64,000 nt of DNA from Devosia sp. (GTDB taxonomy: Bacteria; Pseudomonadota; Alphaproteobacteria; Rhizobiales; Devosiaceae), in the NCBI RefSeq assembly GCF_024707125.1, contig NZ_JANQAH010000011.1, forward strand, positions 372,001-436,000. Direction: 5' to 3'. The notes below the pieces were generated by a model, which saw nothing but the letters and a program-made list of their open reading frames with translations, was not told the origin of the DNA and ran no database searches. The position numbers were made by a program, and so were the translations under genes. Positions 36,636 to 48,918 of this stretch are shown here, piece by piece. The stretch's first letter is position 1; every line of letters starts with the position of its first letter.

Positions 36636-37978
36636 AGCATCGGCCACTCTCGCTGCGCCTCGTCCTCTCGCGTGGCCTCATCGCCATCCAGATTGTCGTG
36701 CTGGTGGGCTTCACGCTGGTCGCCGCGGTGCCTTTCCTCATCGCCGTCAGCGCCCAGCAGGGGCTCGATGAAGGCGTCGTGGACGACATCGTCCGCTCCG
36801 TCCAGCGCGTCGAAGATGGCAGTTTTTCCCTGGAGCCCAATTCCGACCTGCAGGAGGTCGTCGATACCTATCCCGACTTCTGGTTCATCATGGTCGATGT
36901 CGAAGGCAACATCGTGCGGCGCGGCAATGTGCCTGCCCCGGTGAACCTCTTCCCGCAGAACCTGGTCCACGTCTCATCGGCGAACTTCACCGATTTCGGG
37001 GATTCCAAACACCCCTATGCCATCGTCCGGACCCGCAATTCGAGCATGGGGCGCCTCTGGGTGATGACCGGCGGCGGCCCTCCCGTGCGCTTCAGCGTCG
37101 TCGCCAAGGCGTTCGGCAACCCCATGTTCGTGGGCCTCATCATCCTGCTCTCGGCCGCGACGGTGCTGACCATTCCGCCGCTCATTCGCCGGTCTCTCCT
37201 CGGCGTCGAGCAGGTGGCGCGCGATGCCGAGCAGATCGATATCGGCCAGAGCGACGTGCGCCTCTCCTACAAGAATGTGCCGGTCGAACTCGTGCCCCTG
37301 GTCCGCGCCTTCAACGAGGCGCTCGACCGCCTCGACAGCGGCATTGCGCGGCAACGGCGCTTCCTCGCCGACGCAGCGCACGAATTGCGCACGCCCATCG
37401 CCATCCTGCAGACGCGTCTGGAATCCCTGCCCGACGGTCCAGACAAGCGCCAGCTGCAGCGGGATTCCGCCCGGCTCGGCGGCATGGCCAACGAATTGCT
37501 CGACCTCCATCGCCTGGCGCTGTCACCCGACAGCTTTGAAACCGTCGATCTCGTCGACATCGCCGCTCAGGTCACCGCAGATCTCGCCCCGCTCGCCATC
37601 GATGCCGGCTGCGATATCGAATTTGACGGCCCGGAAAAGCCCGTGAGCGTGAAGGGTGATGCCTCCGCCCTCTCCCGCGCCATTGCCAACCTCGTCCTCA
37701 ATGCCATGTCGCATGGCGGCCCGGAGGTAAGCATCCGCGTCGAGGTCAACACCGACGGTCGCGTCTGCGTGTCCGACAATGGCCCGGGCGTCGACCCCGA
37801 GCACCGCGAAGAGATCTTCTGGCCCTTCCACCGCCTGTCGCAATCGCCCAACGGCGCCGGCCTGGGCCTGAGTCTGGTCTACGACATCATCAAGCGCCAC
37901 GGCGGCAAGGTGAGCGTCGCCTCGGCCCCGCAAGGCGGCGCCCTCTTCGAGATCAGCCTGCCGGTGATCAAGGCCTAG
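36632..37978 (+). CDS. Sensor histidine kinase
   Basis: A 448-residue inner-membrane kinase with two membrane helices (about 15-40 and 163-184) around a periplasmic sensor domain of roughly 120 residues, a HAMP-like linker, the dimerisation H-box DAAHELRTPIA with phospho-accepting His250, and ATP-binding motifs NLVLNAMSHGG, DNGPGV and GAGLGLSLV. It pairs with the upstream regulator (ATGA overlap). The signal is unknown. It converges with surf1, and the two genes overlap by four bases. Confidence 0.93.
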   Translation: MKHRPLSLRLVLSRGLIAIQIVVLVGFTLVAAVPFLIAVSAQQGLDEGVVDDIVRSVQRVEDGSFSLEPNSDLQEVVDTYPDFWFIMVDVEGNIVRRGNVPAPVNLFPQNLVHVSSANFTDFGDSKHPYAIVRTRNSSMGRLWVMTGGGPPVRFSVVAKAFGNPMFVGLIILLSAATVLTIPPLIRRSLLGVEQVARDAEQIDIGQSDVRLSYKNVPVELVPLVRAFNEALDRLDSGIARQRRFLADAAHELRTPIAILQTRLESLPDGPDKRQLQRDSARLGGMANELLDLHRLALSPDSFETVDLVDIAAQVTADLAPLAIDAGCDIEFDGPEKPVSVKGDASALSRAIANLVLNAMSHGGPEVSIRVEVNTDGRVCVSDNGPGVDPEHREEIFWPFHRLSQSPNGAGLGLSLVYDIIKRHGGKVSVASAPQGGALFEISLPVIKA

Positions 37979-38694
37979 CGCCGGAACCGATCCCTGAGCA
38001 ACCAGTAGAGCGCGAACAGCGAAAGCAGCGTCAGGCCGAACCAGGTCAGCGCATAAAGCAGGTGATTGTTCGAGAAGGTGAGGACGGTCAGCCCCCCAAC
38101 GGGATAGCCCTCCCCACTCGCATCAGCATCGATGAAAAACGGCGCCAAATTCTCAACGCCACCGGCCGCCCCGATCTCCGCCACGTCGCGCGAATACCAG
38201 CGTCCGGCATTGGGATCATTGCTCCGCAAAAATCCGCCGTCGGGCTCGCTGGCCCGCAATAGCCCGGTGATGGTGACGGCACCCACCGGCCGCTCAACGC
38301 CGGCGTCACGCTGGTCGGCCGTCACAAAACCACGATTGACCAGAACCGCCCGACCATCGTCGAGCAGCAGCGGCGTCATGACCCAGAAGCCGCCTCCATA
38401 AACGGTAACAGCCTGGCTCAGCGTGTCGCTGCCTTCAAACCGCCCGCTGACCGACACGCGCTGATATTCGCTGGTCCCGGTGTCGATCCCGCCCCAATCC
38501 GCCTGATTGAGATCAAGCGGCGCGGCGTTGCTACGCTCTTCCACCGCCGCTACGAGGCTGTTCTTCCAGGCCAGCCGCTCGACCTGCCACACGCCCAGGC
38601 TCGCAAAGCCCACGGCGCAAACGGCGGCGAAAGCGGCAAAGGCAATTAGGCCGAAGGAGAGTTTTCGCGCCCCCTGCCCTTCCCGCTCCGTCAT
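37975..38694 (-). CDS. SURF1-family oxidase assembly protein
   Basis: A 239-residue protein with an N-terminal membrane helix, the SURF1 block GVWQVERLAWKNSL near residue 31, a periplasmic domain (VLVNRGFV) and a C-terminal helix (LYALTWFGLTLLSLFALYWL). SURF1 proteins help insert haem a into terminal oxidases; in Paracoccus a dedicated paralogue serves the quinol oxidase. Its place directly after cyoD implies this one serves the bo3/ba3-type quinol oxidase encoded here. Confidence 0.9.
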   Translation of the reverse strand: MTEREGQGARKLSFGLIAFAAFAAVCAVGFASLGVWQVERLAWKNSLVAAVEERSNAAPLDLNQADWGGIDTGTSEYQRVSVSGRFEGSDTLSQAVTVYGGGFWVMTPLLLDDGRAVLVNRGFVTADQRDAGVERPVGAVTITGLLRASEPDGGFLRSNDPNAGRWYSRDVAEIGAAGGVENLAPFFIDADASGEGYPVGGLTVLTFSNNHLLYALTWFGLTLLSLFALYWLLRDRFRR

Positions 38695-38698
38695 GGCG

Positions 38699-39109
38699 TC
38701 AGATCAAGTCCGCCGGGTTCATGATATGGCCCGGCATCATGTTGGTGTTGAGATGGAACATCACCCAGAGCGAACCCGAGAGAGCAATGACGATGATGAT
38801 GATCGTGAAGATCGCCGCCATCATCGTCCAGCCGCCCTCGGACTTGGTGTTCATGTGCAGGAAATAGACCATGTGCACAAAGATCTGCACCACGCCAAAG
38901 CCCATGATCACCAGCGTGGCAATCGTGGTGTCGGCGATCACGTCTCCCATCACCAGCCAGAACGGAATGGCGGTGAGGATGACCGAAAGCGCAAACCCGA
39001 TGAGATAAGTCCGGCGCGTGCCGTGATCGTGCCCGTCGCCATGCGCATCCGGATTGGGATGTGCATGCGTGCCCGAAGCCAGCGTATCGGTGGAGGTGTG
39101 AGCGCTCAT
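38699..39109 (-). CDS. cyoD: Cytochrome bo3 quinol oxidase subunit IV
   Basis: A 136-residue small subunit with three membrane helices (YLIGFALSVILTAIPFWLVM, TIATLVIMGFGVVQIFVHMV, MMAAIFTIIIIVIALSGSLW). The His-rich soluble N-terminus (HAHPNPDAHGDGHDHG) is common in alphaproteobacterial members. Start 39109 overlaps the cyoC stop (ATGA). Confidence 0.92.
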   Translation of the reverse strand: MSAHTSTDTLASGTHAHPNPDAHGDGHDHGTRRTYLIGFALSVILTAIPFWLVMGDVIADTTIATLVIMGFGVVQIFVHMVYFLHMNTKSEGGWTMMAAIFTIIIIVIALSGSLWVMFHLNTNMMPGHIMNPADLI

Positions 39110-39735
39110 CGCAGCATCCCCATGAGATAGACAACCGTAAAGACGCCGATCCAAATGACGTCGAGGAAGTGCCAGAACATCGACAGGCACTGCACGCGGA
39201 TCTTGTTGGCCGGGATCAGCCCCTTGGCCCCGATCTGCACCAGCAGCGTCACGAGCCAGAGAATACCGAAGGTCACGTGCAGAGCATGCGTACCCACCAG
39301 CACGAAGAAGGCGGAAAGGAAGGCCGAACGCTGCGGCACCGCGCCTTCATGGATCATGTGGTAGAATTCATAGAGCGTCAGCCCCAGGAACACAGCGCCC
39401 AGAATGCCGGTGATCACCAGCCAGACCAGCGTGCCGGTCTTCTTGCCCTCGTCCATGTCGAGCATGGCAAAGCCATAGGTGATGGAGCTGAGGAGCAGCG
39501 CGCCCGTGCTCACTGCCACAAGTTGCAGGTTGAACAGGTGTTCCGGCGACGGGCCGGCGGCGAAATTGCCGCCGAGCACGCCATAGATGGCAAAGAGCGA
39601 CGCGAAGATGAGACAGTCGCTCATCAGGTAGATCCAGAACCCGATCTGGGTCGAGCCATGCGGAGCATGGTGATGCGGCACCAGTTCGTAGAACTGCGGG
39701 GCTTCGCCCTCGGCTGTCGTTGCGTGTGAACTCAT
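39106..39735 (-). CDS. cyoC: Cytochrome bo3 quinol oxidase subunit III
   Basis: A 209-residue five-helix subunit of the haem-copper oxidase family III: GFWIYLMSDCLIFASLFAIY at the start and the conserved HMIHEG and HALHVTFGILWL blocks. It sits two bases after cyoB and overlaps cyoD. Confidence 0.93.
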   Translation of the reverse strand: MSSHATTAEGEAPQFYELVPHHHAPHGSTQIGFWIYLMSDCLIFASLFAIYGVLGGNFAAGPSPEHLFNLQLVAVSTGALLLSSITYGFAMLDMDEGKKTGTLVWLVITGILGAVFLGLTLYEFYHMIHEGAVPQRSAFLSAFFVLVGTHALHVTFGILWLVTLLVQIGAKGLIPANKIRVQCLSMFWHFLDVIWIGVFTVVYLMGMLR

Positions 39736-39736
39736 C

Positions 39737-41734
39737 TTAGCGGGCTCCGCTCAGCAGGCGCGTGCGTTCGTTCTCGACGTCAGCAACGGCCTCGACCGGG
39801 ATGTAGTAGTCGCGGTCGTAGTTGAATGTGTGGATGATGGCGGCGCCGATGAGCGCCACGAAGCTCAGGATGGCGAGCCACCACATGTACCAGATCAAGG
39901 CAAAGCCAAGCACGACGCTAAGACCGGCGAGGACCACGCCCGTACCGGTATTGCGCGGCATGTGGATCTCCATGAAGTCCTTCGTCGGACGCTGCGCATT
40001 CCGCGCCTTCATGTCGGCCCAGGCGTCATTGTCGTGAATGACCGGCGTAAAGGCGAAGTTGTACTGCGGCGGCGGCGAGGATGTCGCCCATTCGAGCGTG
40101 CGGCCGTTCCATGGATCGCCCGTCGTATCCCACTCCTTGTTCTTGCCAAGGATCGACACACCGAACTGGATCAGCATGGCACCGATGCCACCCGCGATCA
40201 CCAGCGCGCCGATGCCGGCGATGATGAACCAGATCTGCAACGACGGGTCATCGAACGTGCGCAGGCGCCGCGTGATGCCCATCAGGCCCAGCACATAGAG
40301 TGGACCGAAAGCCAGCCAGAAGCCGACATTCCAGAGCCAGAACGACACCTTGCCCCAGAATTCGTTGAGCTTGTAGCCGAACGCCTTGGGCCACCAGTAG
40401 TTGATGCCGGCAAAGATGCCGAACAGCACGCCGCCGATGATCACATTGTGGAAGTGCGCCACGAGGAACAGCGAATTGTGCAGCACGAAGTCGGCGGGCG
40501 GCACGGCGAGCAGCACGCCGGTCATGCCACCAATGGTAAAGGTGAGCATGAAGGCGATGAGCCACATCATCGGCAGTTCGAAGCGGATGCGGCCCTTGTA
40601 CATCGTAAAGAGCCAGTTGAAGATTTTGGCACCTGTCGGGATCGAGATGATCATCGTGGTGATGCCGAAGAACGAGTTGACGCTCGCCCCCGAGCCCATG
40701 GTGAAGAAGTGGTGCAGCCAGACGAGGTAGGACAGCACCGTGATCACGACGGTCGCATAGACCATGGACGTGTAGCCAAAGAGGCGCTTGCCCGAGAATG
40801 TCGAGGCGACTTCCGAGAAGATGCCGAAGCACGGCAGGATGAGGATGTAGACCTCCGGGTGACCCCAGATCCAGATGAGGTTGATGTACATCATCGGGCT
40901 GCCGCCGAAGTCGGCGGTGAAGAAGTTGGTGCCGACATAGCGGTCGAGCGCCAGAAGGGTCAAAACCGCGGTCAGGATCGGGAAGGACGCAACGATCAGA
41001 ACGTTGGTGCAGAGCGAGGTCCAGGTAAAGACCGGCATCTTCATCATCGTCATGCCCGGTGCGCGCATCTTGATGATGGTCGCGATCAGGTTGACGCCTG
41101 ACAGGGTCGTCCCCACGCCCGCCACCTGCAGCGACCATATATAATAGTCGACGCCTGAGGCTGGTGAATGCTCGATCCCCGATAGCGGCGGGAAGGCCAA
41201 CCAACCGGTCTGCGCGAATTCGCCGACAAAGAGGCTCATCATCACGAGTACGGCGCCGCCGGCCGTCATCCAGAACGAGAAATTGTTGAGGAACGGGAAG
41301 CTGACGTCGCGCGCACCGATCTGCAGCGGCACGACATAGTTCATGAAGCCCGTGATCAGCGGCATGGCCACGAAGAAGATCATGATCACGCCATGCACGG
41401 AGAACAGCTGATCATAGTGGTGAGCGTTGAGGTAACCCTCATAGCCATTGAAGGCGATGGCCTGTTGCAGGCGCATCATCAGGGCGTCAGCAAAGCCGCG
41501 CAGCAGCATGACGAGACCGAGCACCATATACATGATGCCGATCTTCTTGTGGTCGACGCTGGTGAACCACTCTTTCCAGAGATAGCCCCAGAGCTTGAAA
41601 TAGGTCAGCGCACCCAGCACGGCGAGACCACCAATGGCCACGACGATGAAGGTGATGACCACGATTGGTTCATGCAGCGGCAGGACGTCCCAGGTGAGAC
41701 GCCCGAAAATGAAGGACCAGAATTCGTTTGTCAT
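39737..41734 (-). CDS. cyoB: Cytochrome bo3 quinol oxidase subunit I
   Basis: A 665-residue catalytic subunit that reduces oxygen to water and pumps protons. Haem and copper ligands are visible: His in [21 protein letters not shown] with the cross-linked His-Tyr pair, HHFFTMG, and HFHNVIIGG. It has the extra N- and C-terminal helices of quinol oxidases rather than the shorter cytochrome c oxidase form. Overlaps the cyoA stop by four bases. Confidence 0.96.
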   Translation of the reverse strand: MTNEFWSFIFGRLTWDVLPLHEPIVVITFIVVAIGGLAVLGALTYFKLWGYLWKEWFTSVDHKKIGIMYMVLGLVMLLRGFADALMMRLQQAIAFNGYEGYLNAHHYDQLFSVHGVIMIFFVAMPLITGFMNYVVPLQIGARDVSFPFLNNFSFWMTAGGAVLVMMSLFVGEFAQTGWLAFPPLSGIEHSPASGVDYYIWSLQVAGVGTTLSGVNLIATIIKMRAPGMTMMKMPVFTWTSLCTNVLIVASFPILTAVLTLLALDRYVGTNFFTADFGGSPMMYINLIWIWGHPEVYILILPCFGIFSEVASTFSGKRLFGYTSMVYATVVITVLSYLVWLHHFFTMGSGASVNSFFGITTMIISIPTGAKIFNWLFTMYKGRIRFELPMMWLIAFMLTFTIGGMTGVLLAVPPADFVLHNSLFLVAHFHNVIIGGVLFGIFAGINYWWPKAFGYKLNEFWGKVSFWLWNVGFWLAFGPLYVLGLMGITRRLRTFDDPSLQIWFIIAGIGALVIAGGIGAMLIQFGVSILGKNKEWDTTGDPWNGRTLEWATSSPPPQYNFAFTPVIHDNDAWADMKARNAQRPTKDFMEIHMPRNTGTGVVLAGLSVVLGFALIWYMWWLAILSFVALIGAAIIHTFNYDRDYYIPVEAVADVENERTRLLSGAR

Positions 41735-42921
41735 AGCGCGTCAGCCGAGGTGTTTTGGTTGAAGGCGAGCTTGCCGGCGAGCCAGTCAAGCGCGGGCGCA
41801 TTGCTCTGCGCGACCATTTCGGGACGGGTCAGACCCTTGCCGACCAGTGGCGTAGCGTTCGGAGCCTTGAGCGCCGGCAGCTTCGCCGTCATGGCAATGG
41901 CTTCGTCGGTCGAACAGATCGCGGCGACATAGGTCTTCTGCGGGCCGAAGGGCGAGCGGTTCTTTTCGCCGCCGCCATAGAGTTCCGGCGCCAGGTTATC
42001 GATGCCGGCATGGCCAAGTCCGCCCTGCTCGTCGATCGACATCATCTCGCTCACACACATCTTGTCGCGCTCGACGCACATGTTGACGATGGCGGTATAG
42101 AGCCCGCTTTCGACACCGGCAAAATGCATCACCGGCACATGTTCGCTCGGCTTTTCGACTTCGAGATAGCGCTGGCGACTGAGCATATCCGGCGAATTGC
42201 GAACCTCGGCCACCCAGGCCTCGAATTCACTATCGCTCACGCCCTTGGTCTCAAAGTGCATGCCCGAGAAGCCATGGCCACTATAGTGGGCAGCAATGCC
42301 CTTATAGGTACCAGGCTCATTGATCACGCCATGCAACCGGGTCTGCATGCCCGGCATGGCATAGATCTGACCAGCCATGGCGGGAATGTAGAAAGAGTTC
42401 ATCACGGTCGAAGCGGTCAGCTTGAAGCTGATCGGCCGATCGACCGGCGTCACGAACTCGTTGACCGTGGCAATGTCGTATTGCGGGTAGATGAACATCC
42501 ACTTCCAGTCGAGCGCCACGACCCCCACTTCGAGGGGCTCGATTTCTGCGACGATCGGCCGGTCCGGACCGAGCCGGCCAAGCTCGCGGTAGGGATCGAG
42601 CAGATGGGTCGACACCCAGGTCACCGCGCCAAGACAGATGATGATGGCGAGCGGAGCCGACCAGATCACCAGCTCGAGCTGGGTCGAGTGATCCCAGTTC
42701 GGTTCGTACTTGGCATTATTGCCCTGCCGGTATTTGCGCGCGAACAGCACGACCAGCACCATCACCGGAATGATGATGAGCAGCATGAGCACTGTTGCGA
42801 TGATGATGAGATCGCGCTGCTGCACGGCGACATCGCCTGCAGGCGCCATCACCACGGCATTACAGCCGGCGAGAAGTGGTGCCACCAGGGGCACGAGAAG
42901 AAGTTTGGCAAAACGAGACAT
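41731..42921 (-). CDS. cyoA: Cytochrome bo3 quinol oxidase subunit II
   Basis: A 396-residue lipoprotein subunit. The lipobox LLAGC near residue 19 marks the acylated Cys; two membrane helices follow, then the cupredoxin domain ([33 protein letters not shown]). The CuA ligand set of cytochrome c oxidase is absent, as expected for a quinol oxidase. A C-terminal stretch of about 80 residues goes beyond the E. coli protein, as is usual in related alphaproteobacteria. Start 42921 places the lipobox correctly. No cyoE lies in the operon. Confidence 0.95.
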   Translation of the reverse strand: MSRFAKLLLVPLVAPLLAGCNAVVMAPAGDVAVQQRDLIIIATVLMLLIIIPVMVLVVLFARKYRQGNNAKYEPNWDHSTQLELVIWSAPLAIIICLGAVTWVSTHLLDPYRELGRLGPDRPIVAEIEPLEVGVVALDWKWMFIYPQYDIATVNEFVTPVDRPISFKLTASTVMNSFYIPAMAGQIYAMPGMQTRLHGVINEPGTYKGIAAHYSGHGFSGMHFETKGVSDSEFEAWVAEVRNSPDMLSRQRYLEVEKPSEHVPVMHFAGVESGLYTAIVNMCVERDKMCVSEMMSIDEQGGLGHAGIDNLAPELYGGGEKNRSPFGPQKTYVAAICSTDEAIAMTAKLPALKAPNATPLVGKGLTRPEMVAQSNAPALDWLAGKLAFNQNTSADAL

Positions 42922-43123
42922 TGCGGCCCTTGGGAGGAAGACTGCGCTGGTTTGCGGACTACTCTCATGGCACCCTCTGCGCCATCGGACATTTTGTCCA
43001 CTCGCAAGCGCCCTGTCTTTGATGCAAGACAAGTTCAAACCAGTCCGTAGCGAATGACTGACCGCTTTCTTCCTCCTCCCGGAGAGCGGATCGGAAATTC
43101 AATAAAACCAGGAGCTTAGCGAC

Positions 43124-44451
43124 ATGGCAGCCTCCACTCCCCAGGTCCCTGAGACTTCAGCCGAACACGACGCACGCCAACTTCACGACACTCACAGACC
43201 CGTCGATGCCGGCGAGATCGCCATCGGTGTGATTATTGGTCGCACCTCCGAGTTCTTCGACTTCTTCGTCTATGCCATCGCCTCGGTGCTGGTGTTCCCG
43301 ACGCTGATCTTCTCCTTTGCCGACCCGTTGACAGGCACGCTCCTTTCCTTCGCCGTCTTCGCCCTGGCCTTCGTCGCCCGCCCGATCGGCACGGCGATCT
43401 TCCTCGCCGTCGACCGCCGCTATGGCCGCGGCGTCAAGCTCACCATCGCCCTGATGCTGCTCGGCGTCTCGACCGTGGCCGTCGCTTTCCTGCCCGGCTA
43501 CGATCAGGTCGGCTGGCTCGCCGTCGCCATTCTCGTCATCTTCCGCATCGGCCAGGGCCTCGCCCTCGCCGGCACCTGGGATGGCCTCGCCTCGCTCCTG
43601 GCGCTCAACGCCCCCAGGAAAAGCGCGGCTGGTTCGCCATGGTGCCTCAGCTCGGCGCCCCCATCGGCCTCATCGTTGCCAGCGCTCTTTTTGCCTATCT
43701 GTCCTGGGCCCTTTCGGCTGAGGACTTTCTCGGCTGGGGCTGGCGCTATCCATTCTTCGTGGCCTTCGCCATCAATATCGTGGCGCTCTTTGCGCGCCTG
43801 CGCATCGTGGTCACGCCCGAATACACCCACCTCTTCGAGAGTGGCGAACTCGAGCCTTCGACGCTGCGCGAGACCATCACCAATGACTGGCGCAATATCG
43901 TCATCGGCGCCTTCGCCCCGCTGGCAAGCTTCGCCCTCTTCCACATGGTGACCGTGTTCCCGCTCTCCTATGTGTTCCTCTACACCCAGGAAGTGCCGGC
44001 CAATTTCCTTGTCATCGAAATTGCCGCCGCCTGCGTCGGTCTCGTCGCCGTCGTCCTCTCGGGCTATCTCGCCGACAGCATCGGCCGCCGCCAGCTCTTG
44101 GGCTATTCGGCTGCCGCCATCGGCGTCTTCAGCATCTTCGCCCCGCTGCTGCTCGGTGCTGGCCAGACCGGCGAAACCATCTACATGATCATTGGTTTCG
44201 CCCTGTTGGGCCTCTCCTTCGGTCAGTCCTCAGGCGTCGTCGCCGCCAACTTTACGCGGCTCTATCGCTATACCGGTTCGGCGCTGACTTCGGACCTCGC
44301 CTGGCTCTTCGGCGCCGGCTTCGCGCCGCTGGTCGCTCTGCTGCTGTCGAGCAATTTCGGCCTCATCTCCTCGGGTGCCTACCTGCTCTCCGGCGCCGTC
44401 TGCACCCTGATCGCGCTCTATCTCAACCGGCACCTCGCCCGCACTAACTAA
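43124..44451 (+). pseudogene. MFS transporter with a one-base frameshift
   Basis: The two parts together make one major-facilitator protein of about 440 residues (metabolite:proton symporter type). The first frame holds helices 1-5, including SEFFDFFVYAIASVLVFPTL and FVARPIGTAIF; the second frame resumes with FAMVPQLGAPIGLIVASALF to the end. The break is at the C-run 43611-43615: five C are present, and six would give APQEKRGWFAMVPQL in one frame. MFS genes next to cyo operons are common in related bacteria, so the intact gene is expected; this may be a sequencing error. Confidence 0.8.
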
Positions 44452-44474
44452 CTGTTTCTACAAACATATTAAGG

Positions 44475-44513
44475 CGCGCGATCACTCCCGTGGTCGCGCG
44501 TTTCGTCTTTTTT
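44475..44513 (+). terminator. Intrinsic terminator after the MFS gene
   Basis: CGCGCGATCAC (44475-44485) pairs with GTGGTCGCGCG (44490-44500) over a TCCC loop, with one wobble pair, followed by TTTCGTCTTTTTT. Confidence 0.88.
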
Positions 44514-44548
44514 GCGTTCCGCCAAAAGAACAAGTGCACGCCGCCAAT

Positions 44549-44566
44549 CTTGTATGGTACATGTAA
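44549..44566 (+). promoter_or_regulatory. Candidate GntR-type operator upstream of sugar-acid cassette
   Basis: CTTGTATGGTACATGTAA lies 60 bases before the oxidoreductase start. Eleven bases, TTGTATGGTAC, recur before the ALDH/GntR genes at 63068-63078, suggesting a common regulator. Confidence 0.5.
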
Positions 44567-44625
44567 CCGCGCGGCGAAAAGATGAGTCATCTCGCCGTGG
44601 TTTTGATGGCATGCGAGGAGCGGAA

Positions 44626-45906
44626 ATGGCCAAGACTTATGCAATCGTGGGCACGGGCGGACGGGCCAGGATGTTCTACGAGGCCATCCTCGGACCTCAC
44701 AAGGACAATTCCCGCATCGTCGCCCTCTGCGACACCAACCAGACCCGCATGGACTACACCAACCGCGTCTTTACCGAAGAACTCGGCGGCAAGGCAGTCC
44801 CGACCTACAAGGCCGGCGATTTCGACAAGATGATCGCCGCCGAGAAGCCCGATTTCGTCATCGTCACCTCAGTCGACCGTACCCACCACACCTACATCAT
44901 CCGCGCCATGGAACTTGGCTGCGACGTCATCACCGAAAAGCCGATGACCGTCGACAAGGAAAAGTGCCAGGAAATCCTCGACGCCGTCGAGCGCACCGGC
45001 CGCAATGTCCGCGTGACCTTCAACTACCGCTATGCCCCGCACAATTCGGCCCTGCGCGAGCTGATCGCCGAAGGCGCCATCGGCACCCCGACCTCGATCC
45101 ACTTCGAATGGCTGCTCGATACCCGCCACGGCGCCGACTATTTCCGTCGCTGGCACCGCGACAAGCGCAATTCCGGTGGCCTCATGGTCCACAAGTCGAC
45201 CCACCACTTCGACCTCGTCAATTTCTGGCTCGGCAGCCAGCCCGACACGGTCTTTGCCATGGGCGACCTGAAATTCTACGGCCGTGCCAATGCCGAATCC
45301 CGCGGCGTCTTCACGCCCTATACCCGCACCACCGGCGTTGAAGCGGCCAAGAACGACCCCTTCGCCATCGACCTGACCTCGACCCCGGTCCAGAAGTCGC
45401 TCTACTGGGACGCCGAGAAGGAAGACGGCTACCAGCGAGACCAGAACGTTTTTGGCGACGGCATTTCCATCGAAGACACGATGAACGTCATGGTCCGCTA
45501 CCGCAACAAGGCGGTGATGACCTATTCGCTCTACGCTTATGCCCCCTGGGAAGGTTTCAACGTCGCCATCAACGGCACCGGCGGGCGTCTCGAGCTGACC
45601 GTGCACGAGAATTCCTACATCAATGCCGGCGCTGGCTCGGAAACCGAAGGCTCCGCCAAGGGTGTGAAGCTCTATCACTTCCCGCTCCATGGCGAGCCGC
45701 GCGTCGTCCCGATCAAGCATGCCGAAGGCGGCCACGGCGGCGGCGACAAGATCATGCTCGAAGAAATCTTCGGCAATGCCACGCCGCGTCCGGGCTATGG
45801 CGCAAACCATCGCGATGGTGCCCTCTCGATCCTGACCGGCATCGCCGCCAACCAGTCCTTTGCATCCGGCCTGCCGGTCGACGTCAGGACGCTGGTCAAA
45901 CTCTGA
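44626..45906 (+). CDS. Gfo/Idh/MocA-family oxidoreductase
   Basis: A 426-residue NAD(P)-dependent sugar or inositol-type dehydrogenase. The Rossmann motif YAIVGTGGRARMFYEAIL and the catalytic EKPMT motif (Lys) are clear; HKSTHHFDLVNFWLG is the conserved C-terminal-domain His-Asp block. ATG 44626 follows GAGGAG. First of three genes with an IlvD/Edd dehydratase and a DHDPS-family enzyme, so it likely oxidises a sugar to a lactone or keto-sugar. Confidence 0.88.
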   Translation: MAKTYAIVGTGGRARMFYEAILGPHKDNSRIVALCDTNQTRMDYTNRVFTEELGGKAVPTYKAGDFDKMIAAEKPDFVIVTSVDRTHHTYIIRAMELGCDVITEKPMTVDKEKCQEILDAVERTGRNVRVTFNYRYAPHNSALRELIAEGAIGTPTSIHFEWLLDTRHGADYFRRWHRDKRNSGGLMVHKSTHHFDLVNFWLGSQPDTVFAMGDLKFYGRANAESRGVFTPYTRTTGVEAAKNDPFAIDLTSTPVQKSLYWDAEKEDGYQRDQNVFGDGISIEDTMNVMVRYRNKAVMTYSLYAYAPWEGFNVAINGTGGRLELTVHENSYINAGAGSETEGSAKGVKLYHFPLHGEPRVVPIKHAEGGHGGGDKIMLEEIFGNATPRPGYGANHRDGALSILTGIAANQSFASGLPVDVRTLVKL

Positions 45907-46006
45907 CCTTAAAGGGACGCTTTCGTTAGCGCCCCTGCAGCATCGCCAATGCCCTTTGGGAGAATGGGCGGCGATGCTGCGGTCAGGGCCCGAGGAGGAG
46001 AAGGCC

Positions 46007-47737
<1,731 letters not shown>

Positions 47738-47752
47738 ACCGAAAGGCGCGAC

Positions 47753-48652
47753 ATGCGACGCACGCTCGACCAGGCCCTCACCGGCATCTCCGGCATTCTC
47801 GTCACGCCCTATGACGGGAACGGCGACATCGCCCCGCAAAAGCTGGTGCCGATCCTCGACCGCGCCCTCGGCGCCGGTCTCCATATGCCGGTGGTCAATG
47901 GCAATACCGGCGAATTCTACGCGCTGACGACCGACGAAGCTTCCACCATGGTGCGCGAAGTCGTCGCCCTCGTCGCCGGCCGCGCCCCGGTCCTCGCCGG
48001 TGTCGGCCGCGGCATCCGCGACGCTCAGGCCCTGGCCAAAACCTCCGCCAATGCTGGCGCCACCGCCCTCATGGTGCACCAGCCGCCCGATCCCTTCGTC
48101 GCCCCCCGCGGTATCGTCGACTACCTGAAAGCCATCGCCGACGCCTCCGGCGGCCTGCCGATGATGCTCTATCTCCGCAACGACGCCATCGGCACAAAGG
48201 CCATTGCCGACCTCTGCGCCGTGCCGGGCGTGAAGGGCGTCAAATGGGCAACGCCCAATCCGCTGAAACTCGCCGAAGCCAAGGCGGCCTGCGATCCCGA
48301 CATCGTCTGGGTCGGCGGCCTCGCCGAAGTCTGGGCCCCTGCCCTCTACGCCGTCGGCGCCCGCGGCTTCACCTCTGGCCTCATCAACGTCTGGCCCGAA
48401 CGGTCCCTGGCCATCCACGCCGCGCTCGATGCCGGCGACTATGTCAGCGCCAACAAGCTCATCGCCGGCATGAAGGCCTTTGAGGATATCCGCGCCGAAG
48501 AAATGAACGGCACCAATGTCACCGGCGTAAAGGCCGCGCTGCAAGCCCTCGGCCGAGATTGCGGTCCAACCCGCCCACCCTCCGCCTGGCCCCTGACCAA
48601 GGCGCAGCAGGACAAGCTCGAAGCATTCATCGCGGAGAATGGGCTGCACTAG
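47753..48652 (+). CDS. Dihydrodipicolinate synthase/NAL-family lyase or dehydratase
   Basis: A 299-residue class I aldolase-fold protein. The pyruvate-binding loop VNGNTGEFYAL, conserved Tyr140 (MMLYLRN) and Schiff-base Lys164 (VKGVKWATP) are present. In a sugar-acid cassette it may be a 2-keto-3-deoxy-sugar-acid aldolase, or the L-2-keto-3-deoxyarabonate dehydratase of a Weimberg-type route. It follows the dehydratase by 15 bases. Confidence 0.85.
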   Translation: MRRTLDQALTGISGILVTPYDGNGDIAPQKLVPILDRALGAGLHMPVVNGNTGEFYALTTDEASTMVREVVALVAGRAPVLAGVGRGIRDAQALAKTSANAGATALMVHQPPDPFVAPRGIVDYLKAIADASGGLPMMLYLRNDAIGTKAIADLCAVPGVKGVKWATPNPLKLAEAKAACDPDIVWVGGLAEVWAPALYAVGARGFTSGLINVWPERSLAIHAALDAGDYVSANKLIAGMKAFEDIRAEEMNGTNVTGVKAALQALGRDCGPTRPPSAWPLTKAQQDKLEAFIAENGLH

Positions 48653-48695
48653 CAGCAGCCCGCTCCCAATCACCGCCATCACCACCGCCACCGCA

Positions 48696-48895
48696 CGTCA
48701 TCCTCGGGCTCGACCCGAGGACACTTCACTTAAGACGGCGCAGCAAGTGCAGAGCAGGTCAAGCCCGAGGGTAACGATCTGTGCATGGCGGCAGTTCAGG
48801 TGCACGCTCCCCCTCCATCGTCATTGCCGGGCTTGTCCCGGCAATCCATCTCGCCTCCGCATGGACCACCGGGACAAGCCCGGTGGTGACGATGG
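48696..48895. repeat. Two adjacent inverted-repeat elements
   Basis: The first element (48696-48779) has arms CGTCATCCTCGGGCT... and ...AAGCCCGAGGGTAACG. The second (48816-48895) has CATCGTCATTGCCGGGCTTG... and ...CAAGCCCGGTGGTGACGATG. Both resemble the dispersed REP-like elements common between rhizobial genes; a relative of the first lies at 55909-55995. Confidence 0.75.
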
Positions 48896-48918
48896 TTGAG
48901 AGTATCAGGCCGGCCAAA

